Shown: positions 54,588-62,216 of the stretch, in pieces
Numbering within the stretch: position 1 is the stretch's first letter
Layout of the letters: each line of letters begins with the position of its first letter
Source of the DNA: Verrucomicrobiota bacterium
Lineage (GTDB): Bacteria > Verrucomicrobiota > Verrucomicrobiia > Verrucomicrobiales > DEV007
Direction of reading: 5' to 3'
DNA length: 62,313 nucleotides
Assembly (NCBI GenBank): GCA_030625775.1
Contig: DAOUQC010000017.1
Span: 1 to 62,313, forward strand
The notes under the pieces: model-generated
What the model saw: the letters and a program-made list of their open reading frames with translations, nothing else
Databases searched by the model: none
What the model was told of the DNA's origin: nothing
Position numbers and translations under genes: made by a program

Positions 54588-55907
54588 ATGTCCGCGAGTT
54601 CCCAATACCAGCAAACGCTTGCCCAGTCATCGAGCCTCACCGGCACCTCCCTGCACACCGGTGAGAAAGTGACTCTCACCATCAAACCTGCGCCAGTGGG
54701 ACATGGATTCAAATTTCGCCGCATCGATCTAGATGACCAGCCCTTCATAGAAGCACTGGTTGAGAATGTGCAAAAGGTCGAGCGAGCGACGACTTTGGCT
54801 AAGGGGTCGGTCAAAGTCCATACCGTTGAACATGTAATCTCAGCGCTCACCGGCATGGGCATTGATAATGCGCTGATCGAAATGGACGCCAATGAACCGC
54901 CGATCGGGGACGGCTCGGCAGCTCCCTACGTGGAGTGTATCAAAAAAGCGGGGATTGAACAGCAGGATGAATACCGCAGTGTTTTTGAAGTGAGGGAGCC
55001 GATCCATCTGGAAACACGGGACGGCTCCATCATCACGGTGGTGCCGGATAAAGCCTTCCGTATTTCGTGCACCCAGGTGGGACCGGACGGACGCATGACT
55101 CAGTATTTCAGTACAGAGATTACTCCGGAAATTTACGAAAAAGAAATCGCGCCCGCGCGCACTTTTGTTTTTTACGAAGACGTCGAGCCATTGCTGGAAA
55201 AAGGGCTTATTAAGGGAGGCAGTCTTGAGAATGCGATTGTGGTTAGGGGCGATTCGGTTATGAGTAAAGAGCCGATGCGTTTCACCGAAGAGTTTGCCCG
55301 GCATAAAATTCTCGACCTTATTGGTGATTTGATGTTGTCAGGAAAACGGATCATGGGCCATGTGATCGCGGTTAAACCCGGTCACGCTCCGAACACGGAA
55401 ATGGCCCGGCGATTGTCATCGGATTTCGGACGCCTGATGGCGATGGTGCCTCCGGTGAATATTCCTACCGGAAAATCGGTGATGGATATTACCGAGGTGC
55501 AGCGGGTGTTGCCACACCGTTACCCTTTCCTGATGCTGGATCGGGTGGTTGATTTTGAGGGTGACAACAAGTGCACCGGGGTTAAACAGGTCACGGTGAA
55601 CGAACCTTATTTTCAAGGGCATTTCCCCGGCCATCCTATCATGCCGGGGGTGCTGCAATTGGAAGCGATGGCCCAGGTATCGAGCATTCTGCTGCTGCGC
55701 CAAGAGGGCAATCAGGGGAAAATCGGTTATTTCATGAGTGCGGACAAAGTTAAGTTCCGCAAGCCGGTGTTCCCCGGTGATACGCTGTTTATCAAAGCTG
55801 AAATTTTGAAGATCCGTGGATCCATTGGAGTAGCGGCGGTGCGTTGTATAGTCAACGACGAGGTCGTCTCCCAGGCCGATTTAAAGTTTGCTCTGATGGA
55901 CGTTTGA
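54588..55907 (+). CDS. lpxC-fabZ: LpxC-FabZ fusion: UDP-acyl-GlcNAc deacetylase and hydroxyacyl-ACP dehydratase
   Basis: The 439-residue protein joins LpxC (residues about 5-285; EHVISALTGMGIDNALIE and GDLMLSGKRIMGHVIAVKPGH) to FabZ (from about 298; LPHRYPFLMLDRV and FQGHFPGHPIMPGVLQLEAMAQ with the catalytic His). LpxC commits to lipid A synthesis; FabZ serves fatty-acid synthesis and competes for the same precursor. This fusion is known in Bacteroidetes and PVC bacteria. lpxA follows after 26 bases. Confidence 0.95.
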   Translation: MSASSQYQQTLAQSSSLTGTSLHTGEKVTLTIKPAPVGHGFKFRRIDLDDQPFIEALVENVQKVERATTLAKGSVKVHTVEHVISALTGMGIDNALIEMDANEPPIGDGSAAPYVECIKKAGIEQQDEYRSVFEVREPIHLETRDGSIITVVPDKAFRISCTQVGPDGRMTQYFSTEITPEIYEKEIAPARTFVFYEDVEPLLEKGLIKGGSLENAIVVRGDSVMSKEPMRFTEEFARHKILDLIGDLMLSGKRIMGHVIAVKPGHAPNTEMARRLSSDFGRLMAMVPPVNIPTGKSVMDITEVQRVLPHRYPFLMLDRVVDFEGDNKCTGVKQVTVNEPYFQGHFPGHPIMPGVLQLEAMAQVSSILLLRQEGNQGKIGYFMSADKVKFRKPVFPGDTLFIKAEILKIRGSIGVAAVRCIVNDEVVSQADLKFALMDV

Positions 55908-55933
55908 TCCGCCTCGAAATGTGCTAGCCCGAT

Positions 55934-56710
55934 ATGTCCGAAACCAGTATTCACCCCACCGCCATTGTCGATGCGGCAGCTGAGCTTGCCGCAGGGGTTC
56001 GCATCGGTCCCTACTGTGTGATTCGCGGTAAAGTGACGATTGGTGAAGGCTCGGAATTACTCAACAACGTCACCATTGAAGGGCCGACGGAAATTGGACA
56101 GGGGAATTTTTTTCATACCGGAGCCATGATCGGGGGCAGAACCCAGGATCTGAAATATGACGGAGAACCTACCTATTTAAAAATAGGTGATCACAATAAT
56201 TTCCGCGAATGTGTGACAGTGAACCGGGCGACTGAGAAAGGGGGGGCAACCACCATCGGTAGTCACGGCAATTTTCTCGCCTACAGCCATATCGCCCACG
56301 ACTGCATCGTCGGGGATCATGTTATTTTTTCCAATAACGGTACTCTGGCGGGGCATGTCACGATGGGAGATTACGCTATTCTGGGTGGACTGACGGCAGT
56401 GCATCAGTTTTGCCGGATCGGGGATCATGCGATCACCGGGGGCTGCTCGAAAATTGTGCAGGACATTCCCCCCTACATGATCGCTGATGGCAATCCTGCG
56501 AAGGTGCGGGCAGTCAATACAGAAGGTTTGCGCCGCCGTGGTTTTGATGATGCAAGCATCCGTTCGATGAAAAAAGCTTACCAGCAACTCTACCGCAAGG
56601 ATCTGAATAAAACGGCCGCACTCGAAGCTTTGGCAGAGTTGGATGATCCGAGTGGAGCCGTGGCAAAGCTGATCGAGTTTGTGCGCAGCACCGAGCGGGG
56701 GGTTCATTAG
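55934..56710 (+). CDS. lpxA: UDP-GlcNAc O-acyltransferase
   Basis: The 258-residue protein is a left-handed beta-helix of hexapeptide repeats (IGPYCVIRGKVTIGEGS) with the LpxA-type catalytic histidine in AYSHIAHDCIVGDHVIF and DLKY, and a helical C-terminal domain. It adds the first acyl chain in lipid A synthesis. It follows lpxC-fabZ on the same strand. Confidence 0.95.
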   Translation: MSETSIHPTAIVDAAAELAAGVRIGPYCVIRGKVTIGEGSELLNNVTIEGPTEIGQGNFFHTGAMIGGRTQDLKYDGEPTYLKIGDHNNFRECVTVNRATEKGGATTIGSHGNFLAYSHIAHDCIVGDHVIFSNNGTLAGHVTMGDYAILGGLTAVHQFCRIGDHAITGGCSKIVQDIPPYMIADGNPAKVRAVNTEGLRRRGFDDASIRSMKKAYQQLYRKDLNKTAALEALAELDDPSGAVAKLIEFVRSTERGVH

Positions 56711-56719
56711 GCCTTTTTG

Positions 56720-58519
56720 ATGATTCCCGCTAGATATTGCCTGCTTGTGCTTGCCCTGGTTTTTTCCAGCTTGCATGGAATCGCCGCAGAGCCTGAAACC
56801 AGGAAAGAGAAAAAGGCGTCGCGTTCTTTGCAAAGTCAGAAATACGCGGTGAGGATCAGTGCAGAGGTCCAGCAGGATCCGCCACAGATCAAGCTGCTCT
56901 GGCCGAAAGCAGAGTGTCTGTCTTATGTGTTGTATCGGCGGGCATTTGGAGGCAAACACTGGAGTGCGGCTCCGGCAGCCGTATTAAAAGGAGAGGCCAC
57001 ATCCTTTATTGATAAAAAAGTTAAAATCGGTGAGCAATATGAATACCGTATCGATAAGTTTGCCGCGGCTTATGTCGGGCGTTCTTACCTTTGCAGCGGC
57101 ATTGATCTACCGCTGGTGGAAGATCGTGGTGCGGTATTGTTGCTGGCAGAGTCGGGCATCGCGCTTGCGCTCGACAAGGAACTTCTGCAACTCTCACACG
57201 ATCTGGCCGGGGATGGCTGGCGGGTGATCCAGCGGCAGGTTTCCCGTGATGATTCAGTCGGAAAAGTGCGTCAGCTGATTCGCAAAACCTGGCGTGAAAA
57301 TAAAACGGATCTGAAAACGCTTTTCCTGTTCGGGCATATTCCCGTGCCCTACTCAGGGTCGATCAATCCCGATGGTCACAAAAACCATCTCGGTGCCTGG
57401 CCGGCGGACCTGGTCTATGCCGATGTGGATGGCCAGTGGACGGACAAAGATACCCACAAAACTTTCAAGCGAGGCAATCAGCAGAATATCCCCGGCGATG
57501 GCAAATACGATCAGGATACGATCGCAGCTAATTCGCTGGAACTTGAAGTGGCACGGGTGGATCTTGCCAACATGCCGGCTTTCAAGCTGAGCGAAACCGA
57601 CCTGCTGCGCCGTTACTTGAATAAAAACCATGATTTTCGCCACGCTCGAATGCCAGCGCAGTCCAAGGGTTTGATCGATGATAATTTTGGGGCTTTCTCC
57701 GGTGAAGCATTCGGCTGGGGTGCGTGGTCTAACTTTGCGACATTTTTTGGCGAAGGGAAAACCGCTGACCTGGATTGGTTTTCCACCCTGCCAAAGACAG
57801 CCTATTTGTGGGCCTACGGTTGCGGGGGAGGCAGCAATAACAAAGCGAATGGAGTGGGTTTCACCAAGGACTTTGCCGGGCAAGGCTCCAAGGCCGTTTT
57901 CACCCTGTTGTTTGGCAGTTATTTCGGTGATTGGGATCACCCTGATAATTTCCTGCGAGCTCCCCTGGCTGCCGAAGGTTACGGGTTGACCTGCGCCTGG
58001 GATGGTCGTCCTCATTGGTTTTTCCACTCGATGGCGATGGGAAAAAATATTGGCTACTCAGCTCTGAGAACCCAGGCCAACGATTTTTACAGCGATTACC
58101 TGGGCCCCGACAATACCCGTCTGACGCTTTCGGGAAAAAATGACGATTCCGAGTGGGAGCCGAATCCAGTCCATGTTGCTCTGATGGGAGATCCGACTCT
58201 GCGTTTGCACATCGTTCCACCGCCGACCGGGGGTTCCGTGGCGAATAGAAATGAGGGAGCCTTGATCAAATGGCAAAAACCATCTGGTTCCCTAAAGATA
58301 CCAGAGGAGGATCTCGCCTATCTGGTCTATCGAGCGGGCAGTGAAAAAGGGCCCTTTAAGCGGCTGACAGAAGAACCCATCACGGCGACGCACTTTCTGG
58401 ATGCAAGCAAGCCCGCCGCCGGGGTGGTTTATCTGATCAAGACCTATGTCAGGCAGCTCAGTGCCAGTGGAAGTTATTTTAATACCAGCCAGGGGCTGTT
58501 TTTGAAATTGGAGAAGTGA
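56720..58519 (+). CDS. Secreted C25-like (caspase-fold) protein with fibronectin-like modules
   Basis: The 599-residue protein has a signal peptide (IPARYCLLVLALVFSSLHGIAA), an N-terminal beta-rich module, a central region with LFLFGHIPVPYSG, YLWAYGCGGGS and GDPTLRLHIV, and a C-terminal beta-rich module. The GHI (His), GCGGG (Cys) and GDPTLRL texts resemble gingipain-type C25 peptidases, where the last motif marks the end of the catalytic domain. The assignment is tentative. Start ATG 56720 is chosen over TTG 56717. It lies 9 bases after lpxA. Confidence 0.6.
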   Translation: MIPARYCLLVLALVFSSLHGIAAEPETRKEKKASRSLQSQKYAVRISAEVQQDPPQIKLLWPKAECLSYVLYRRAFGGKHWSAAPAAVLKGEATSFIDKKVKIGEQYEYRIDKFAAAYVGRSYLCSGIDLPLVEDRGAVLLLAESGIALALDKELLQLSHDLAGDGWRVIQRQVSRDDSVGKVRQLIRKTWRENKTDLKTLFLFGHIPVPYSGSINPDGHKNHLGAWPADLVYADVDGQWTDKDTHKTFKRGNQQNIPGDGKYDQDTIAANSLELEVARVDLANMPAFKLSETDLLRRYLNKNHDFRHARMPAQSKGLIDDNFGAFSGEAFGWGAWSNFATFFGEGKTADLDWFSTLPKTAYLWAYGCGGGSNNKANGVGFTKDFAGQGSKAVFTLLFGSYFGDWDHPDNFLRAPLAAEGYGLTCAWDGRPHWFFHSMAMGKNIGYSALRTQANDFYSDYLGPDNTRLTLSGKNDDSEWEPNPVHVALMGDPTLRLHIVPPPTGGSVANRNEGALIKWQKPSGSLKIPEEDLAYLVYRAGSEKGPFKRLTEEPITATHFLDASKPAAGVVYLIKTYVRQLSASGSYFNTSQGLFLKLEK

Positions 58520-58621
58520 AGGTAGGGCGGGGGAGCTTTCCAGATGCCCGCCTGGCGGAATTGTAGCAGGTTAGGAATATTTGCGTATTAAGCAGGCGGC
58601 CAGATTAAAAGTTATTTTTGC

Positions 58622-58649
58622 TTGCATAGCTAAGCGGACTCATTAATAC
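58622..58649 (+). promoter_or_regulatory. Putative intI promoter
   Basis: TTGCAT (58622-58627) and TAATAC (58644-58649) are spaced by 16 bases and place the start of transcription next to the intI ATG at 58657. The -10 box lies inside the left arm of the palindrome described separately, so a bound repressor could block it. Confidence 0.4.
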
Positions 58650-58674
58650 TGTTCATATGATCAGTATTAATGAG
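58639..58674. promoter_or_regulatory. 36-bp palindrome over the intI start codon
   Basis: Perfect 13-base arms CTCATTAATACTG (58639-58651) and CAGTATTAATGAG (58662-58674) flank a loop with CATATG, in which the intI ATG (58657) sits. All but one of the 18 base pairs match. It may be an operator or a hairpin that hides the start codon. Confidence 0.65.
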
Positions 58675-60069
58675 GGTCCAAAATCGGGGGTGGAGTCCGA
58701 CTGGCAGAGATTTATGAATCTGCTTAAAGAGGATTCCAAAATCAAGGTGGAAGCCCATTCGCACTACGGGCGCTGGGTAAGTGATTGGCTGAAAGTGGGG
58801 GGACGAGATTCCGCTACAGCTACAAAAAACTTTTTCGAGGAACTGGGCCGACGGAGTAATTTAAAGGATTGGCACTACATTCAGGCGGTATTTGCGGTGG
58901 AGCTTTGGGCAAAAAAAGTCGAGCAACTCAAATGGGCGACATCGTTTGACTGGAGTGGGTTAGCGGCTCAAGCGGTGGACTTGGAAAGTTCTCACCGTAC
59001 GCTGTATCGGGAAACCCACCAAGCTCAATCCCGGACCCGTATGAATCAGATCCCTGCCCCCGGACCTAATGACCGTATTCCAGCCAAGGGTGAAAAAGAA
59101 GCCATTGAGGATCTCGTCATGGAAAGCCAGAAAGCCATTCGCTTGGCTGGATTGGCCGTGATGACTGAAAAAACCTATCTTTCCTGGATCGTGCGTTTTT
59201 CCAGATTCAGAATGCGGCGGCTAGGGCAGGGGCTACGGGAATTTAACCCCGAAGCCCTCAGCCTATACCTGGAATACCTAGCTCTGGAAAGGCAAGTTTC
59301 CCCATCAACCCAGAAGCAGGCGCTTAATGCCTTGGTCTTATTGGGTAAAAAAGTATATGGCGTTGCGGAGTTTGAGCTGGACTTTAAACCAGCTTGGAAA
59401 GGCTACCGTCGCCCGCCTACGGTGATGACTCGGGAAGAGGTGAAAAAGGTTATTGGGTTTTTAGAAAATCCATGGAAAATGATCGTGCAACTGATGTATG
59501 GCAGTGGTCTGAGGCAGAGCGAGGTTTTAAGGCTGAGAGTCAAGGATATCGATTTTGGTCAAGGAGCCATTGCTATCCATGATTCAAAAGGGGGCAAACA
59601 CCGGTTGGTTCCGCTTCCCAAGGCGTTGGAGCAACGGTTGCAGGAACATTTACGGCTAGCCAGAGAAAAGCACCAAGCTGATTTGGCGATAGGACTAGGG
59701 GAAGTACACTTAACGGAATCCCTACGACGCAAATATCCCAATGCTGCAAAAGAATGGCTCTGGCAACACGCTTTCTCCTCTGCCAAACTGTGCGCCCATC
59801 CGAGAACCGGACATGTGGCGCGACACCATTTGCATGAAAAATCACTTGGTCGCCAAGTGAAAGCAGCAGCAACTAAAGCACGAATACCAAAACGAATTTC
59901 CTGCCATACGTTCAGGCATTCATTTGCTACCCATCTTCTTGAGGCGGGCGTTGATATCCGTACGGTTCAAGATCTTCTGGGGCACGCCGATGTGTCTACG
60001 ACGATGATCTATTTGCATGTCATGAAACGGCCGGGAGCGGGAGCACCGAGTCCGCTAGATTTCACTTAA
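58657..60069 (+). CDS. intI: Integron integrase IntI with N-terminal extension
   Basis: The 470-residue tyrosine recombinase inserts and excises gene cassettes. From about residue 150 it has a SAM-like domain, then the catalytic domain: GSGLRQSEVLRLRVKD (Arg, about 283), HTFRHSFATHLLEAG (His-x-x-Arg, about 418) and TTMIYLH (Tyr, about 451). The insert VHLTESLRRKYPNAAKEW and the end HVMKRPGAGAPSPLDF are specific to IntI. About 140 extra N-terminal residues look like a degenerate second core-binding domain. It points towards the cassettes, unlike classic integrons. Confidence 0.95.
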   Translation: MISINEGPKSGVESDWQRFMNLLKEDSKIKVEAHSHYGRWVSDWLKVGGRDSATATKNFFEELGRRSNLKDWHYIQAVFAVELWAKKVEQLKWATSFDWSGLAAQAVDLESSHRTLYRETHQAQSRTRMNQIPAPGPNDRIPAKGEKEAIEDLVMESQKAIRLAGLAVMTEKTYLSWIVRFSRFRMRRLGQGLREFNPEALSLYLEYLALERQVSPSTQKQALNALVLLGKKVYGVAEFELDFKPAWKGYRRPPTVMTREEVKKVIGFLENPWKMIVQLMYGSGLRQSEVLRLRVKDIDFGQGAIAIHDSKGGKHRLVPLPKALEQRLQEHLRLAREKHQADLAIGLGEVHLTESLRRKYPNAAKEWLWQHAFSSAKLCAHPRTGHVARHHLHEKSLGRQVKAAATKARIPKRISCHTFRHSFATHLLEAGVDIRTVQDLLGHADVSTTMIYLHVMKRPGAGAPSPLDFT

Positions 60070-60258
60070 ACGGCTTTGCTTTTCCAAATACATTTTTTAC
60101 CATCAAAATAACCCAAATTTTCTTTACAAGGCCTCGCATCCAGATAAAATCGGCTGCGAAGTGTAGGAGACGAAGTCTGCCCGAGGGGGTTACCTTTGTA
60201 CCTGTTATCCAGACTGTCCGCAATAATATGTTATTCAGGACAGTTCCATATTATACTG
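60070..60258 (+). other. Integron attI region
   Basis: The stretch between the intI stop and the first cassette boundary holds a putative cassette promoter and a palindrome: ACTGTCC (60213-60219) and GGACAGT (60238-60244), with inner AATAA/TTATT. It ends at the G of the core site GTTGACC (60258-60264), where cassettes insert. No gene is present. Confidence 0.6.
60123..60150 (+). promoter_or_regulatory. Putative cassette promoter (Pc-like)
   Basis: TTTACA (60123-60128) and TAAAAT (60145-60150), spaced by 16 bases, match the sigma-70 consensus at 5 of 6 positions each. It lies just upstream of the attI junction and points into the cassettes, which have no other obvious promoter. Confidence 0.5.
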
Positions 60259-60278
60259 TTGACCGGAATAATTACAAA

Positions 60279-60878
60279 ATGCGATTTGATCGACACCTCG
60301 TGATAAAATCGCGAAATCGGATGATCTATTGGTGGGTCGCTACGCCCTTCATTATGCTTGCCGGTTTTTTCGTCATGGGTTTTGATGGTGAGCTTGAACT
60401 TCAGGGCGCAATCTGGTCTCTACTGACTGCGATTCCTTACATTATTTACTGCTCCTTATTTTTTTGGCGAGTATGGGCGACACCTAGCTCCCATCGCACT
60501 GAATCTGATGTGCGAAGTATTTCGCGAATATTGGCTATTTGTATTCTAGTTTTTATTGGTGTGCAATTTATACCGATAACAGTAGTGCCTGACTTTACTG
60601 TTAATGACACATGGATTCCGCTTTGGGTAACTGGAACCATTCGAGGCTGGGGCTTCCCCTATTTTGTAGCTCGTGAATTAATCGCCAGCTTTGACCTAAA
60701 AGAGCTTTACGGTTCTTTATGGCGCGGCTCTATGGTAATCGATTTCAGTGCAGTAAAGGGAAACCTTCTTACTGGTCTATTTTTACTGTACCTTTTACAC
60801 TGGAGATTGTGCTCTAGATGGCATAAGCCAACCCAACTAACAGAAGACGGTCAACAAAAGTCAGCACCGAATCCCTGA
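60279..60878 (+). CDS. Cassette 1: four-helix membrane protein of unknown function
   Basis: The 199-residue protein has about four transmembrane helices (YWWVATPFIMLAGFFVMGF, LLTAIPYIIYCSLFFWRVW, ILAICILVFIGVQFIPITVV and GNLLTGLFLLYLLHW) and no recognised family. The cassette starts at 60259, so the upstream ATG at 60228 lies outside it and ATG 60279 is the likely start. The 3' end of the frame overlaps the start of attC1, as in many cassettes. Confidence 0.75.
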   Translation: MRFDRHLVIKSRNRMIYWWVATPFIMLAGFFVMGFDGELELQGAIWSLLTAIPYIIYCSLFFWRVWATPSSHRTESDVRSISRILAICILVFIGVQFIPITVVPDFTVNDTWIPLWVTGTIRGWGFPYFVARELIASFDLKELYGSLWRGSMVIDFSAVKGNLLTGLFLLYLLHWRLCSRWHKPTQLTEDGQQKSAPNP

Positions 60879-60975
60879 GCCGTTCCGTAGTCATGATTTA
60901 CTTTAACTTTAAAAATCCACCATTTCGTCAGCGCGCGCTCCCGCTCAGGGATACGGTGTGACTCGATCGTTCTGC
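60849..60975 (+). other. attC1 site (cassettes 1/2)
   Basis: The left core GGTCAAC (60849-60855) is the exact complement of the cassette 1 boundary GTTGACC. The arms CACCGAATCCCTGAGC (60865-60880) and GCTCAGGGATACGGTG (60943-60958) pair at 15 of 16 positions and extend, with bulges, to AAC and GTT. The right core GTTCTGC (60969-60975) starts cassette 2. Confidence 0.8.
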
Positions 60976-60990
60976 CTCAATAATAAGCGG

Positions 60991-61473
60991 ATGAGAATCG
61001 CCACTTTCACAACGCTCGTATTATTAAGCATTATCGGAGCAAGCTGTGCAACGTCACCGGATTTTGACGTGAAAACAGTTGATGCGGTATCGGGAAAGTC
61101 CATTTCTGGAGTTAAGGTTGATCTGTCTACTACGCATTATACCGGCAGGAAGAGTTTCGATATTGAGAAAAGTATTTTGGGCAAGACTGACGTTCAAGGC
61201 TTGGTAAATGTTGGAAGATTAAATAACTATTCCAGAGGTCATTCACTTTCCTTTGTAAAGGCGGGATATAATAAAATGTCTCTATTTGTTCGGGAGCTAG
61301 ATGGAAAACACTTTTGCATAATTATAAACAGCCATGGCGATCATATAGGTTACGTGAGAATCACGGAATCTGGAGTAGTGAAAACTAGCGATATTGCCGA
61401 TATTGAATTTATTGGCAACTCTGTAACGCACTCTGAAGCCATGGTAGTTAAAATTCCTATGCGGCGTAAGTAA
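60991..61473 (+). CDS. Cassette 2: lipoprotein with Ig-like/carboxypeptidase-regulatory-like fold
   Basis: The 160-residue protein has a lipoprotein signal ending SIIGASC. The mature part (DFDVKTVDAVSGKSISGVKVDL, then GKTDVQGLVNVGRLNNYSRGHSLSFVKAGYNKM) resembles a carboxypeptidase-regulatory-like beta-sandwich. No function is assigned. The cassette starts at 60970, so ATG 60991 is preferred over the GTG at 60958. Confidence 0.75.
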   Translation: MRIATFTTLVLLSIIGASCATSPDFDVKTVDAVSGKSISGVKVDLSTTHYTGRKSFDIEKSILGKTDVQGLVNVGRLNNYSRGHSLSFVKAGYNKMSLFVRELDGKHFCIIINSHGDHIGYVRITESGVVKTSDIADIEFIGNSVTHSEAMVVKIPMRRK

Positions 61474-61485
61474 GCGTGAGTAAAA

Positions 61486-61596
61486 GCAGAACAACAAGGC
61501 GGAGGCAGCCGTGGTGATCACTAACCTTGACTCTGTGAGACTGTTCGTTCTATAATCGCTGCGAGGCACGGATGCCTCACCACTTAAACGTTATAC
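61486..61596 (+). other. attC2 site (cassettes 2/3)
   Basis: The left core GCAGAAC (61486-61492) is the exact complement of GTTCTGC at the start of cassette 2. AAGGCGGAGGCAGCC on the left pairs, with bulges, with GGATGCCTCACCACTT on the right. The right core GTTATAC (61590-61596) starts cassette 3. Confidence 0.8.
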
Positions 61597-61604
61597 CTAA
61601 AAAG

Positions 61605-62000
61605 GTGACTATTGAATCCCCTCATATATCAAAGAGCACCCTTGCTACGCATGAGTCGATAGAAGCGACTATCCAATCGCTAATAGATGTAAAGGATGAT
61701 CCGTTTGCGATCCTCAATGGCGAAAAAGAAGGGTATTATATGCAGACTTTACTAACGCCTATCTCATTTGTGGTTGAATACCAAGAAGGCTCATTGGATG
61801 CTCATTTTGAATCAATAAGATCAGATATATCAGCGGAAGAGGTGATTGGAGTGTTTTGTGACTACGCAGCAGGGAATGAAACTTGGAAAGCGCGAATCGA
61901 ATTTAAGAAAATGGAAGAACATCGCTCATTTCTCTATCACATAGGCTATAAGCTGGGAAAAGTTTTGGGCAATATTTCAGCTTTCATAGGAATAAAATAG
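61605..62000 (+). CDS. Cassette 3: hypothetical protein
   Basis: A frame of 131 codons from GTG 61605 encodes a soluble protein with motifs SIEATIQSLIDVKDDPFAILNG and YMQTLLTPISFVVEYQEGSLDAHFE; no family is recognised. The ATG at 61572 lies inside attC2, upstream of the cassette boundary (61590/61591), so the GTG is the likely start; no strong ribosome binding site is visible. The stop overlaps the core of attC3. Confidence 0.65.
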   Translation: MTIESPHISKSTLATHESIEATIQSLIDVKDDPFAILNGEKEGYYMQTLLTPISFVVEYQEGSLDAHFESIRSDISAEEVIGVFCDYAAGNETWKARIEFKKMEEHRSFLYHIGYKLGKVLGNISAFIGIK

Positions 62001-62137
62001 TATAACAAACGAGAGCAGGTAATTCCTTTCCCGTCATCAGTTCTCTTGCCTTCTGGCTTCGATTACATCACAATTCTATTCAAAAGAGTAAGGGCTTCGT
62101 TCCAGGAATCACCTGTCTGGTGGTGTAAAAGTTTGTC
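62000..62137 (+). other. attC3 site, right end tentative
   Basis: The left core GTATAAC (62000-62006) is the exact complement of GTTATAC at the start of cassette 3. CAGGTAATTCC and GGAATCACCTG pair inside the site. A possible right core GTTTGTC (62131-62137) would start a fourth cassette, but this boundary is weaker than the other two. Confidence 0.6.
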
Positions 62138-62157
62138 TGTAAAAGCAGTGGACATGG

Positions 62158-62216
62158 CTTCCCCTTGCCTCACCGCCGATGGAGCGTAGCGGAATCGGCG
62201 GCGAGGCAAGGGGAAG
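62158..62216. repeat. Near-perfect 23-bp inverted repeat near the window end
   Basis: The arms at 62158-62180 and 62194-62216 (beginning CTTCCCCTTGCCTC) pair at 22 of 23 positions around a 13-base loop. It follows the probable attC3 and lies in what may be a gene-poor fourth cassette. The 97 bases after it to the window edge show no gene that I can support. Confidence 0.6.

Noticed and set aside
60228-60278. Upstream start of the cassette 1 gene
   Set aside because: It lies outside the cassette boundary at 60258/60259, so the extra 17 codons are probably not part of the gene.
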